Part shown: positions 42,355 to 53,560 of the stretch, piece by piece | Layout of the letters: every line of letters begins with the position of its first letter | Numbering within the stretch: the first letter of the stretch is position 1 | From: Pseudoclavibacter sp. AY1F1 | GTDB lineage: Bacteria; Actinomycetota; Actinomycetes; Actinomycetales; Microbacteriaceae | NCBI RefSeq assembly: GCF_002931075.1 | Contig: NZ_PSTQ01000005.1 | Location: 62,001 to 126,000 of the forward strand | Reading direction: 5' to 3' | Length of the DNA: 64,000 bases | Program-made: the position numbers and the translations under genes | Notes under the pieces: generated by a model | The model's input: only the letters and a program-made list of their open reading frames with translations | Told to the model about the DNA's origin: nothing | The model's database searches: none

Positions 42355-43118
42355 GGATTCCTCCGAGTGGGGATGATTGGGTTGGGGGTGGGAATAGAAC
42401 ACACGGCTTCTCGTCGGAAGACGGCTCTCACGGGCGCTGCGTCTGCACCGATCCAGAGTGCTGGGAGTGCGATGAGATCACCGAATCCTTCCGGCACTCG
42501 AGTCAGGTCGAGGCCTTCCAACATGACGACCCCCGCGTCGATTGCGGCGCTATGAGCAGGAAGCATCTTGCTCGTCTCCGGGTCAAAAGACAGGAGGTCG
42601 ATGCCGATCAGACGTCCGCCATGATCCCCAAACCACTGCACGAACGCAGGGTCGAGGCCGGGTGTCTGCCCATCCCAAGTCGAAACTGGGGCGTCGCGGT
42701 GCCGAAGAAGCACTCTCTTGATGCTGGATGCTTCGCGACCGACACCCCTGGCAAGGGCTGCTATCCGTGATCGAACCAGTGTGAGAGGCGCGAAGCCGTG
42801 GGGCGAGGTGGAAACACCCACGAGAGGACGAACGTCGACAATCAGGCAGTCGCCGATGCACGCGTCCAGCGGGGTCCGGTCGATCGAATGCCCCCCGCTT
42901 CGGACATGCGATGGTGCATCGATGTGCGTTCCAATGTGTGTCGTGGTGGTCACTGTGTCCACGTTGACTGCGTCGCCGGCCTCGATGCTCCACCGAGATG
43001 CCCGTCGGAACGGTTGGTCCCCCGGCCAGGGCGGCGTCAGCGCGTCGACCGGTGTGGTGAGATCGTGGAGAGTTGTCTGGACCTGCGCGCGATTGAGAGC
43101 GACGCGAGCATCAGTCAC
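42351..43118 (-). CDS. kynB: Cyclase-family hydrolase, kynurenine formamidase
   Basis: 255-aa metal-dependent hydrolase removing formate from N-formylkynurenine. It has the cyclase motif HIGTHIDAPSH (HxGTHxDxPxH) with metal-binding His and Asp residues, plus LLSFDPETSKMLPAHSAAIDAGVVMLEGLDLTRVP. Assignment as KynB rather than another cyclase rests on the operon with kynU. GTG start at 43118, overlapping the permease stop by 8 nt; its own stop overlaps kynU. Confidence 0.85.
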   Translation of the reverse strand: MTDARVALNRAQVQTTLHDLTTPVDALTPPWPGDQPFRRASRWSIEAGDAVNVDTVTTTTHIGTHIDAPSHVRSGGHSIDRTPLDACIGDCLIVDVRPLVGVSTSPHGFAPLTLVRSRIAALARGVGREASSIKRVLLRHRDAPVSTWDGQTPGLDPAFVQWFGDHGGRLIGIDLLSFDPETSKMLPAHSAAIDAGVVMLEGLDLTRVPEGFGDLIALPALWIGADAAPVRAVFRREAVCSIPTPNPIIPTRRNP

Positions 43119-44505
43119 CGGAAACCCCTTCCGCCGAGCGCCGAGTCCGCGCACGTCGGACGAAGAGGTAAGCAAAGCTGCACAGCAGCAGAGTCGGGAT
43201 CCCGAACGCGAGTGTCGCCTGGAAATCAGCAACGAACACAGTCGTGATCGTGATGGCAAGCATCATGACAGCTCCAAAGTAGGAGCCGATGCCTGTCGCT
43301 CGAACGCGGTACTTGAGCACGGTGTTTGTCTTCAGCAAGCGACGCCGGAAGGCGATATGAGTTACGAAGATCATCAACCACGTGAACATGGCGCCGAACA
43401 TGGAGATCGCGAGCATGGTTGTGAATGCTTGACCCGGGATGATGAAGCCGACGACTGCGGCGATCGCGATGCCGGCGGTGGACAGCATGAGTGCGTTCAC
43501 GGGTGCACCGTTCGGGCGAATTTTTCCAAGTGCTCGCGGGGCCTCGCCGGCTCGCGACAGAGAGAACATCATTCGAGTAGAGATGTAGAGCTGGCTATTC
43601 ATCGCCGACAGTGCAGCGATGATGACGATGAAGTTGAGAATCGAGTCTGCGAACGGGATGCCGATGACCTGCATCACGGTCACGAACGGGCTGCCCCCGC
43701 TGAGGATCTCTGAAACCGGTGCGATAGAGACGATGAGCGTCAGTGTGAGGATGTAGAAGACGACGAGTCGGAAGATCGTGGCCTTGTACGCCTTCTTGAC
43801 AGCTTTCTCAGGCTCTTTGGCTTCTCCGGCAGCTACCGCGATCATTTCGATGCTCAGGTAACTGAAGATCGAGATGACGACAGCGATCCAGATACCTGAA
43901 AGACCGTTGGGCGCGAAGCCACCCTCTGCACCCCAGTTGCTCGCGCCGAACGAAGGGTTGCCGGAGAAGAAGACGACTCCGGTGCCCACGATGATGAAGG
44001 CCACGATTGCGAAGACCTTGATCGCTGAGAACCAATACTCGAGAGTTCCGAAGTTCTTCACGTTCATTGTGTTGACGGCGATCAGGGTACCCGCGAAGAG
44101 CACGACCCAGATGAGCGGCGGCACGGTGGGGAACCACAACTGCATGTACTCGCCGACAGCGGTCACCTCCGTGCCCACGGCGAGTACGATGCACGCCCAG
44201 TACATGTAGCGAACAAGGAAACCCATCATGGGGCTCAGATAGTGCTCGGCGTAGGCGCCGAATGAACCGGAGGTGGGGTGCTGCACGGTCATCTCGGCGA
44301 GCGCGGCCATGAGCAGCAATGCGATCGTGCCGCCGATGATGTAGCTGATGACGACGGCGGGGCCGGCGTAGCCGATCGCGAATTTGCTGCCGAGAAAGAG
44401 TCCTGTCCCGACCGCGCCGCCGATGGCGATCATGCTCAGCTGGCGGGCAGTGAGCCCCTTCTGCAAGCCGATCTCTCTGGTCTGAATATCACTAAATTCG
44501 GGCAT
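43111..44505 (-). CDS. APC-family amino acid permease (probable tryptophan/kynurenine importer)
   Basis: 464-aa 12-span transporter of the AAT subfamily. Consensus start: LQKGLTARQLSMIAIGGAVGTGLFLGSKFAIGYAGPA, and SGSFGAYAEHYLSPMMGFLVRYMYW after span 3. It heads the operon with kynB and kynU, so tryptophan, kynurenine or formylkynurenine is the likely substrate (inference). ATG at 44505 follows AAGGG at 11 nt. The base composition of this gene and the gap upstream looks somewhat lower in GC than its neighbours. Confidence 0.82.
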   Translation of the reverse strand: MPEFSDIQTREIGLQKGLTARQLSMIAIGGAVGTGLFLGSKFAIGYAGPAVVISYIIGGTIALLLMAALAEMTVQHPTSGSFGAYAEHYLSPMMGFLVRYMYWACIVLAVGTEVTAVGEYMQLWFPTVPPLIWVVLFAGTLIAVNTMNVKNFGTLEYWFSAIKVFAIVAFIIVGTGVVFFSGNPSFGASNWGAEGGFAPNGLSGIWIAVVISIFSYLSIEMIAVAAGEAKEPEKAVKKAYKATIFRLVVFYILTLTLIVSIAPVSEILSGGSPFVTVMQVIGIPFADSILNFIVIIAALSAMNSQLYISTRMMFSLSRAGEAPRALGKIRPNGAPVNALMLSTAGIAIAAVVGFIIPGQAFTTMLAISMFGAMFTWLMIFVTHIAFRRRLLKTNTVLKYRVRATGIGSYFGAVMMLAITITTVFVADFQATLAFGIPTLLLCSFAYLFVRRARTRRSAEGVSGD

Positions 44506-44661
44506 GGATTGGAATCCCTTCGAGCGCCATTGCAGGTCGGTGTCCTTGAACGCGCAGTTCCGCACCTCAGGAGATGCGCGAACGTTCTGCGTGGAAGCGT
44601 GCCAAATCTGCCATTTCGACCGTCTGTGAGCTAGCCTTCAGGACAAGATTCGAGTTTCGGG

Positions 44662-44681
44662 TCGAAATTCCGCAATTTCGA
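44662..44681. promoter_or_regulatory. Probable operator of the Lrp-type regulator
   Basis: TCGAAATT (44662-44669) and AATTTCGA (44674-44681) are perfect 8-bp arms around CCGC. Further half-sites resembling TTTCGA occur at about 44614 and 44652. The AT-rich dyad lies between the kyn operon and the regulator gene. Confidence 0.65.
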
Positions 44682-44709
44682 GATTTTTGGGACACCAGTA
44701 GGGGAAACT

Positions 44710-45174
44710 GTGAATGAAATTCAGTTGTCCAAGAGCGATCGCCTGATCCTCACCGAGCTCTCGAAGGACGGCAAACTCACGAACCGGGAACTCGCGTCAC
44801 GGGTGGGGCTCGCACGGTCGACTTGTCACGGTCGTGTGCGAGCGCTGGAAGCTGCCGGGGTCATCCGTGGCTACCACGCCGAGATTGACTCCGTGTCGAC
44901 CGGGACCAGCGTGGAGGCGCTCGTCTCCGTAGGGATGCTCGCAACAGTGCGTTCGCAGGTCACACAGGTGATGCCTCGACTTCGAGCGATCCCTGGGGTG
45001 CAACGTGTGTATCTGGTGGGGGGCGACTACGACTTCCTGCTTCACGTGGCATGCGCGAGTGTGCCTGCACTCAGAGATCTCATCCGTATTCACCTCACCG
45101 CCGATGGATCCTTCGGGAGCACTCGCACCCAGATCGTGTTCGAGCGAATGGAAGGGGGCGCACCGCTCGGTTGA
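44710..45174 (+). CDS. Lrp/AsnC-family regulator of the kynurenine operon
   Basis: 154-aa regulator: N-terminal HTH (KSDRLILTELSKDGKLTNRELASRVGLARSTCHGRVRALEAAGVIRGY) and C-terminal RAM effector domain (VEALVSVGMLA ... GVQRVYLVGGDYDFLLHVACASVPALRDLI). KynR regulators of kyn genes belong to this family and bind kynurenine, so the same role is likely. GTG start at 44710. Divergent from the permease-kynB-kynU operon, with the dyad 44662-44681 between them. Confidence 0.87.
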   Translation: MNEIQLSKSDRLILTELSKDGKLTNRELASRVGLARSTCHGRVRALEAAGVIRGYHAEIDSVSTGTSVEALVSVGMLATVRSQVTQVMPRLRAIPGVQRVYLVGGDYDFLLHVACASVPALRDLIRIHLTADGSFGSTRTQIVFERMEGGAPLG

Positions 45175-45282
45175 AGACGCTGGTCCGCGGCGAGTCGCTA
45201 GGAGGGGGTATGCATTGGCGCCCTAGATCGAAACACCGCATTGCTCGCATCGGCGTCGGTGGCGCCGTCTACGATGGAGCGC

Positions 45283-48156
45283 ATGGCCACAGCCCTGTAT
45301 CGCCGCTATCGGCCTGAGAACTTCGCCGAGATGATCGGGCAGTCGCAGGTCACCGAACCCCTCATGACCGCGCTCCGCACCGGCCGCGTCAACCACGCCT
45401 ACCTCTTCTCCGGTCCGCGCGGCTGCGGCAAGACGAGTTCCGCGCGTATTCTGGCCCGCTGCCTGAACTGTGCCGAGGGCCCAACCGACACCCCCTGCGG
45501 CGTCTGCCAGAGCTGCGTCGAGCTCGCCCGCGACGGCGGAGGGTCGCTCGACGTCTTCGAGATCGACGCCGCCAGCCACGGTGGCGTTGAAGACGCTCGC
45601 GAGCTGCGCGAGCGCGCAATCCTCGCGCCGAGCCGCGACCGCTACAAGATCTTCATCATCGACGAGGCCCACATGGTGACCTCGGCTGGTTTCAACGCCC
45701 TGCTCAAGGTCGTGGAGGAGCCACCGGAGCACGTCCGCTTCGTGTTCGCGACGACCGAGCCCGAGAAGGTCATCGGCACGATCCGCTCGCGCACGCACCA
45801 CTACCCGTTCAGGCTCATCCCGCCCGCACTCATGCTCGAGTACGTCGAAGAGCTCTGCACAAGCGAGAACGTGACGGCCGAGCCTGGCGTGCTCCCGCTT
45901 GTCGTGCGCGCCGGCGGCGGTTCCGCGCGAGACACGCTTTCGCTGCTCGACCAGATCATCGCCGGCTCCGAGACGGGCCTCCTGGGCTACCAGCGTGCGG
46001 CGGCGCTCCTCGGCTTCACCGGCCAGGAACTCCTCGACGAATCGATCGATGCCTTCGCCGACGCCGACCCGGCTGCGGCCTACACGGCCGTCGATCGCGT
46101 CATCCAGTCGGGCCAAGACCCGCGCCGCTACGTCGAGGATCTGCTCGAGCGACTTCGCGACCTCATCGTCGCGAAGGCCACTGGGCCAGGCGCGGGTGCC
46201 GTGCTTCGCGGGCTCGGCGCAGACGAGGTCGAGGCGCTCCGCGTGCAGGCAGGCCGGTTCTCACCCGCCGCGCTCACGGGCATCGCTGACCTCGTCAACG
46301 AGACCCTCAGCGAGATGAGCGGCGTCACCTCGCCGAAGCTCCACCTCGAGCTGCTGGTCGCCCGCATCCTCGTCGCGTCACGTGCCGAGTTCATTGACAG
46401 CGGCACGCTGCTTGCGGTCGCGGATGCACCCGGCACGTCGCCGACACGGCTCGCCCCCGCAACTCCCGCCGCAATCGTCGCGCCTGTTGCCGAGGCGGTG
46501 CCTGCAGCGCCGCCGGCTACGGCGGCAGCTGCGGCCCCGGACGCGGAACGCAAGCCCGAGATCGTTCAGGAACCGCGCCCGGCTCGAGCCGCGGACCCGG
46601 CTCCGAGCGAGCGCGAAGCCGCTCCAACTGCGGCCGTCACTCCCTCTGCCCCTGAACAGGACACTGCCTCCGCCGCACGTCTGGCCGCCGCTTCCTGGGC
46701 CGCTGCTTCTCCCGGCTCCGGTGTGCCGTCAGCGACGCCCGAACCGGCGCCGGTCGAAGCTGGAACCCCTCGTCCGGAACCGGTTGTCATGGCACCCACT
46801 GATGCCGATGCACCCACTGATGCCGATGCTCCAGTCGAGGACGAGCCCGCTGCCCCACCCGTTGGGGACCCCAACTCTGACTCCGAGCCCGAGCGCACTC
46901 CTGCGCCCGAGCCCTCGCCTGGGTCTGAGCCCTCGCCTGTGCCCGAGCCCTCGTCTGAGTCTGAGTCTGACGCCGAGCATGCCCCGGAGTCCTCGCCTGA
47001 GCCAGCGGCAGTGGTGGCGCCAGAAGCAGAGGCAGGGCTCGAACCAGCTTCCGGTGCGGAGACCGAGGCAGAGCCGGTTTCCGCGTCCGAACCCGCGTCC
47101 GGCTCCAGATCTGCATCCGCGTCTGAACCCGCGTCCGGCCCCAAATCTCCATCCGAGTCTGTACCCGCGTCCGGCGAGACTTCCGGTTCCGTTCCGGTGC
47201 CTCACGCCACGGCGGCGCGCGCATCGGCCGAGCCTCCCGTGTTCGCGCAGCTGCGCGATGCCTGGCCGACTTTGCTCGAGCGCATGCGTGACCTCGGCGG
47301 CACGCACGCCTGGAGCGTCGCGCAGTCGGTGCATCCTCGCGACCTCGCCGGCGATTTGCTCGTGTTCGAGGTGCCTTCGCGTACCGTGCTCGACCAGTTC
47401 CGCGGCGAGCGCGGGGCAACCGATTCGCCGAGCGCCGTGCTCCGCACCGCGATCAACGAGATGTTCGGCATCACCGTGAAGTTCCAGCCGCAACGACCGG
47501 CTGGAGCCAGCGCCTCGGGGACTCCGAGCGGAACACAGGCGCCGAGCCGCGCCGACGAGCCTGCTCCGGCCCCCGCGGAGCCCGACCCGGCCCCAGCCAG
47601 GGCGGCCTCTCCGGCCGCGCGGGAACGATCCGCGCCAACATCGAGCGCACCGGCGGCGCAGTCCAAGCCCGCGGCAGCACCGAGCTCGGCCCCGGCCTCC
47701 TCGAGCGGTCTCAACTGGACCGTCGCGAAGATCCCAGGCCAGGAGTCCATTCCCGACGATGGCCCCGGTTCCGGATGGGCGACCGCCGCGATCCCGGGAA
47801 CGGCGACCGCGCCAGGCGCGGGCTCTGCCTCGCAGCCGACCCCGTCGGCCACGCCGAACGCGGCCGCCACAGCGACCGCACCACGAAACGCGACTGCGGC
47901 TGCGCAGTCCACACCGACCGACGAGGCACCAGCCCCGGAGGCCCAACCGGCGCCGCCCGCCCCGAAGCGCACGCAGCGAGTCGCGAGCGCACCCGTCATT
48001 CCCGGCGTCGAGCGCTACGGTGAGGCGATCGTGCGCGAACGCCTCGGCGCCCGCTTCATCGGCGAGGACATCATCGCGCCTGAGCCCGAAGCCGTCGAGC
48101 TTCCGCCGGAGGACGACTTCTCCGCACCACCACCACCGGAAGACGGGGGCTACTGA
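45283..48156 (+). CDS. dnaX: DNA polymerase III subunit gamma/tau
   Basis: 957-aa clamp-loader ATPase. N-terminal AAA+ domain (residues 1-~240): ALYRRYRPENFAEMIGQ, Walker A GPRGCGKTSSARILARC, four-Cys zinc site CLNCAEGPTDTPCGVCQSC, Walker B IIDEAHMV and GGGSARDTLSLLDQ. Domain III follows to ~residue 365. Residues ~380-650 are a disordered Ala/Pro/Glu/Ser linker with short repeats (TDADAP, SEPSP). A second folded segment comes at ~650-745 (VFAQLRDAWPTLLERMRDLGGTHAW), then another Pro/Ala linker and an acidic tail. Start is 7 nt after TACGAT (45270-45275). Confidence 0.94.
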   Translation: MATALYRRYRPENFAEMIGQSQVTEPLMTALRTGRVNHAYLFSGPRGCGKTSSARILARCLNCAEGPTDTPCGVCQSCVELARDGGGSLDVFEIDAASHGGVEDARELRERAILAPSRDRYKIFIIDEAHMVTSAGFNALLKVVEEPPEHVRFVFATTEPEKVIGTIRSRTHHYPFRLIPPALMLEYVEELCTSENVTAEPGVLPLVVRAGGGSARDTLSLLDQIIAGSETGLLGYQRAAALLGFTGQELLDESIDAFADADPAAAYTAVDRVIQSGQDPRRYVEDLLERLRDLIVAKATGPGAGAVLRGLGADEVEALRVQAGRFSPAALTGIADLVNETLSEMSGVTSPKLHLELLVARILVASRAEFIDSGTLLAVADAPGTSPTRLAPATPAAIVAPVAEAVPAAPPATAAAAAPDAERKPEIVQEPRPARAADPAPSEREAAPTAAVTPSAPEQDTASAARLAAASWAAASPGSGVPSATPEPAPVEAGTPRPEPVVMAPTDADAPTDADAPVEDEPAAPPVGDPNSDSEPERTPAPEPSPGSEPSPVPEPSSESESDAEHAPESSPEPAAVVAPEAEAGLEPASGAETEAEPVSASEPASGSRSASASEPASGPKSPSESVPASGETSGSVPVPHATAARASAEPPVFAQLRDAWPTLLERMRDLGGTHAWSVAQSVHPRDLAGDLLVFEVPSRTVLDQFRGERGATDSPSAVLRTAINEMFGITVKFQPQRPAGASASGTPSGTQAPSRADEPAPAPAEPDPAPARAASPAARERSAPTSSAPAAQSKPAAAPSSAPASSSGLNWTVAKIPGQESIPDDGPGSGWATAAIPGTATAPGAGSASQPTPSATPNAAATATAPRNATAAAQSTPTDEAPAPEAQPAPPAPKRTQRVASAPVIPGVERYGEAIVRERLGARFIGEDIIAPEPEAVELPPEDDFSAPPPPEDGGY

Positions 48157-48198
48157 GCCGTGTCTGCACCATCACTCGAAGACCGGGGACTCTGACCC

Positions 48199-48795
48199 AT
48201 GTACGAAGGCATCATCCAGGACCTCATCGACGAGCTCGGGCGCCTGCCAGGCGTCGGCCCCAAATCGGCGCAGCGCATCGCCTTCCACATTGTGCAGACG
48301 CAGTCGTTCGACGTGTCCCGCCTCGCGCAGATCCTCGCGACCGTCCGCGAGCGGGTGCAGTTCTGCACCGTCTGCGGCAACGTCAGCGAAGGCCCCGAGT
48401 GCAACGTATGCCGCGACCCGCGCCGCGACCGCACCGTCATCTGCGTCGTCGAGGAGCCCAAGGACGTGGCCGCCATCGAGCGAACCCGCGAGTTCAGCGG
48501 CCTCTTCCACGTGCTCGGCGGCGCCATCAACCCCATGGAGGGAATCGGGCCGGACGACCTGAACATCCGCACGCTCCTCGCCCGCCTCGAATCCGGTGAG
48601 GTGAAGGAGGTCATCGTCGCGACCGACCCGAACCTCGAGGGCGACGCGACGGCGTCGTACCTGAGCAGGTTGCTCACGAGCATCGGAGTTCCCGTCTCGC
48701 GGCTCGCCTCCGGCCTCCCCGTCGGCGGCGACCTCGAGTACGCCGACGAGATCACCCTCGGCCGCGCATTCTCCGGGCGTCGCGCGATCGACTGA
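48199..48795 (+). CDS. recR: Recombination protein RecR
   Basis: 198-aa RecFOR-pathway protein loading RecA at gaps. HhH motif ([22 protein letters not shown]), Cys4 zinc finger [16 protein letters not shown] and Toprim domain ([18 protein letters not shown] ... [19 protein letters not shown]). Located 42 bp after dnaX; the ybaB gene often found between them in other bacteria is absent here. Confidence 0.96.
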   Translation: MYEGIIQDLIDELGRLPGVGPKSAQRIAFHIVQTQSFDVSRLAQILATVRERVQFCTVCGNVSEGPECNVCRDPRRDRTVICVVEEPKDVAAIERTREFSGLFHVLGGAINPMEGIGPDDLNIRTLLARLESGEVKEVIVATDPNLEGDATASYLSRLLTSIGVPVSRLASGLPVGGDLEYADEITLGRAFSGRRAID

Positions 48796-48824
48796 CCATT
48801 CCACGGCACGGAACTCTCCCACGG

Positions 48825-48886
48825 CACAGAGTTGTGGGCCGGAGTGCTCGTGAGCGTCACCGAGAGCATCCCGCCACAACCCTGTG
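48825..48886. repeat. 62-bp imperfect inverted repeat between recR and lysC
   Basis: Outer arms: CACAGAGTTGTGG (48825-48837) against CCACAACCCTGTG (48874-48886), 12 of 13 paired; inner arms GTGCTC (48844-48849) and GAGCAT (48864-48869). It shares GCCACAACCCTG with the repeat at 37353-37400. The remaining gap has a TAGGAT -10 box at 48975. Confidence 0.6.
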
Positions 48887-48988
48887 GCGCGAGCAACGTG
48901 CTCGAAGGTCCTCGTGCCGCGCAATCAACGGAAACGAACGCCGCCCGCGCTAGGAACCGCATGCCCCCGCCGGATAGGATGGGAGCTT

Positions 48989-49041
48989 GTGGCGCGCGAG
49001 CGAGGCTCGACGCGCATCCCGAACCGGAGGAGACAAGACAC

Positions 49042-49045
<4 letters not shown>
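48989..49045 (+). CDS. Possible leaderless 18-codon ORF coupled to lysC
   Basis: GTG at 48989 is 8 nt after TAGGAT (48975-48980). The ORF encodes [18 protein letters not shown] and its TGA (49043-49045) overlaps the lysC GTG start. The lysC ribosome site GGAGGAG lies inside it. Translation of this ORF would couple to lysC; it contains no Lys, Thr or Met run that would indicate attenuation. Confidence 0.35.
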
Positions 49046-51391
<2,346 letters not shown>

Positions 51392-51413
51392 CTGCCGAGC
51401 GTGCACACGCAAG

Positions 51414-51443
51414 AACGGACGCCCGATCAGGGCGTCCGTTTTT
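51414..51443 (+). terminator. Terminator after asd
   Basis: 11-bp stem AACGGACGCCC (51414-51424), GATCA loop, complement 51430-51440, followed by a T-run to 51443. Confidence 0.9.
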
Positions 51444-51582
51444 GCGTTCCCGGACGAGATCGAGGCCGAAGCCGCGGGGCGTTGGCCCTCCGGCATTCGA
51501 AATCGGCAAAAAATGCCGAATGTGCAGCCCGTGCGGCCTCCGTGAAGCGGATGCGCATCCGCCCCCGTCGTAGACTGATTCG

Positions 51583-53073
51583 GTGACTGATTCACAGAAG
51601 ATCTACGACGTCGTTCTCATCGGCGGGGGCATTATGAGTGCCACCCTCGGCTCGCTTCTCAACAAGCTTGAGCCCGAGTGGAGCATCAAGATCATCGAGC
51701 GACTTGACGGGCTCGCTCAGGAGAGCTCGAGCCCGTGGAACAACGCAGGCACGGGGCACGCAGCCCTCTGCGAGCTCAACTACACGCCAGAGAAGGACGG
51801 CGTCATCGACGCCTCCAAGGCGATCCAGATCAACGAGCAGTTCCAGGTGTCGCGCCAGTTCTGGGCCACCCTCGTCGAGGCGGGTGAGCTGCCGGAGCCG
51901 TCCGGCTTCATCAACTCCGTGCCGCACATGACGTTCGTGCGTGGGGCTGAGAACGTCGACTTCCTGCGCCGCCGCTTCGAGCTGCTCAAGACCGAGCCGC
52001 TCTTCTCGACGATGGAGTTCTCGGACGACCCCGAGGTCATCAAGGATTGGGCTCCAACTCTTGTCGAGGGACGTCCGGCCGGCGAGAAGATCGCGGCGAC
52101 GCGTGTTGCCGCCGGCACCGACGTCGACTTCGGCTCGCTGACCCACAAGCTTGTGCAGGGTCTCGTCGACCGGGGCGCTGTTCTGCGCCTCAACACCGAG
52201 GTCATCGCGCTCCGTCAGCAGCGCGACGGCATCTGGCAGATCGCGACCCAGCAGCTTGCCGGCGAGCAGAAGGGTCGCAAGAACGTGACTCGTGCGCGCT
52301 TCGTGTTCGTCGGAGCGGGCGGCGGGGCCCTCCCACTGCTCCAGAAATCGGGCATCGATGAGATCAAGGGCTACGGCGGCTTCCCGATCTCCGGGCAGTT
52401 CCTGCGCACCGACAACCCCGCCGTTGTCGAGAAGCACCTCGCGAAGGTGTACGGCAAGGCATCAGTCGGGGCACCGCCCATGTCGGTGCCCCACCTCGAC
52501 ACCCGTGTCGTCGACGGCAAGCCGGCCCTCATGTTCGGGCCGTACGCGGGCTTCAGCCCCAAGTACCTCAAGACGGGCAGCTACCTCGACCTGGTCAAGT
52601 CGCTGCGCCCGCACAACCTCATCCCGATGCTCGCCGTCGCGAAGGACAACTTTGACCTCGTCACCTACCTCGTCGGCCAGGTGCTGGCGAGCAAGGACAA
52701 GAAGTTCGATCAGCTCAAGGAGTTCTTCCCAGAGGCGAACGCCGCAGACTGGCGTCTCATCACGGCGGGCCAGCGCGTGCAGGTCATGAAGAAGGACCCG
52801 AAGCGCGGCGGAATACTGCAGATGGGTACCGAGGTCGTCGCGAAGAAGGACGGCTCCATCGCCGGCCTGCTCGGAGCCTCGCCCGGTGCATCCGTCGCCG
52901 TCCCGGTCATGATCGACCTCCTCGGCCGCTGCTACCCGGAGAAGAAGTCGGAGTGGGCGTCGAAGCTCGAGGCGCTCGTGCCGAGCCTCGGCACCGACGT
53001 CAACTCGTCCGCTGAGCTCGCCGACTCGACGCAGACCGCCAGCGCCAAGGCGCTCGAGCTCAACGCGCACTAG
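51583..53073 (+). CDS. mqo: Malate:quinone oxidoreductase
   Basis: 496-aa peripheral membrane FAD enzyme oxidising L-malate to oxaloacetate with electron transfer to quinone. Motifs: [88 protein letters not shown], and the C-terminal [20 protein letters not shown]. The GTG start lies 6 nt after TAGACT (51571-51576), so leaderless transcription is likely. The palindrome GCGGATGCGCATCCGC (51547-51562) lies just upstream of the -10 box. Confidence 0.96.
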   Translation: MTDSQKIYDVVLIGGGIMSATLGSLLNKLEPEWSIKIIERLDGLAQESSSPWNNAGTGHAALCELNYTPEKDGVIDASKAIQINEQFQVSRQFWATLVEAGELPEPSGFINSVPHMTFVRGAENVDFLRRRFELLKTEPLFSTMEFSDDPEVIKDWAPTLVEGRPAGEKIAATRVAAGTDVDFGSLTHKLVQGLVDRGAVLRLNTEVIALRQQRDGIWQIATQQLAGEQKGRKNVTRARFVFVGAGGGALPLLQKSGIDEIKGYGGFPISGQFLRTDNPAVVEKHLAKVYGKASVGAPPMSVPHLDTRVVDGKPALMFGPYAGFSPKYLKTGSYLDLVKSLRPHNLIPMLAVAKDNFDLVTYLVGQVLASKDKKFDQLKEFFPEANAADWRLITAGQRVQVMKKDPKRGGILQMGTEVVAKKDGSIAGLLGASPGASVAVPVMIDLLGRCYPEKKSEWASKLEALVPSLGTDVNSSAELADSTQTASAKALELNAH

Positions 53074-53161
53074 ACCCCTTCGGTCGGCGACACCTGGCCG
53101 TCGCTGCTCTGCTTCGAAGCCGTCCCGCACTCGCGCGGGGCGGTTTCGCTGCGTCGGCGTC

Positions 53162-53221
53162 TCTGTTTCTGTTTCTGTCTCTGTCTCTGTCTCTGTCTCT
53201 GTCTCTGTTTCCGTCTCCGTC
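53162..53221. repeat. Hexanucleotide microsatellite, ten units of TCTGTC type
   Basis: Eight consecutive units read TCTGTT or TCTGTC and two more read TCCGTC. It starts 89 bp after the mqo stop in a 487-bp gene-free stretch. The complement could encode Glu-Thr repeats, but that frame is antisense to mqo and is not taken as a gene. Confidence 0.85.
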
Positions 53222-53290
53222 ACAACCGCTGCTCCCGTCGCAGCTGCTTGGCCCCGGGTCCCAGCACACCGACCCCCTCTCGAGCCTTCC

Positions 53291-53410
53291 CTGTCAATTT
53301 GAGGGCGAAGTGAAGCTGGAGCGCGAGTGAGCGGCGAGGCTGCCCCGGAATTCGGGGGTTGTCGAGGAGAGCCGCGCTAGCCCCAGGCCAATTCGCCCTA
53401 AAATTGACGG
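53291..53410. repeat. 120-bp inverted repeat with 19-bp arms
   Basis: CTGTCAATTTGAGGGCGAA (53291-53309) and TTCGCCCTAAAATTGACGG (53392-53410) are complementary at 17 of 19 positions. The interior is GC-rich and only weakly self-complementary. No ORF with family features crosses it. Confidence 0.65.
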
Positions 53411-53425
53411 TGTGCGATAGTCCCG

Positions 53426-53530
53426 GCGAGCGTGGCTCGGGAAGTGGCGCCCGTGGCTCGGGAGGTGGTGACCAAGGCTCAAGAAGAGGCGAGCGTGGCA
53501 TGGAAGGGAGCGAGCGTGACTTCGGAGTAA
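53426..53530. repeat. 21-bp tandem minisatellite, about five copies
   Basis: Units start at 53426, 53447, 53468, 53489 and 53510. The first reads GCGAGCGTGGCTCGGGAAGT plus G; the second differs mainly at its start and the others diverge further. It lies between the inverted repeat and the end of the permease gene (53561). Confidence 0.6.
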
Positions 53531-53560
53531 ACGGGGTACGGCACCGGAGGAAACGCGCCG

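Noticed and set aside
45283-48156. Programmed frameshift producing a short gamma form of DnaX
   Set aside because: I saw no A-rich slippery heptamer with a downstream stop near the end of the AAA+ domain.
52462-53223. Minus-strand frame starting with about ten Thr-Glu repeats
   Set aside because: The repeats are the translated TCTGTC microsatellite and the remainder is antisense to mqo.
53162-53530. CRISPR array
   Set aside because: Repeat units of 6 and 21 bp are directly adjacent with no unique spacers, and no cas genes are present.
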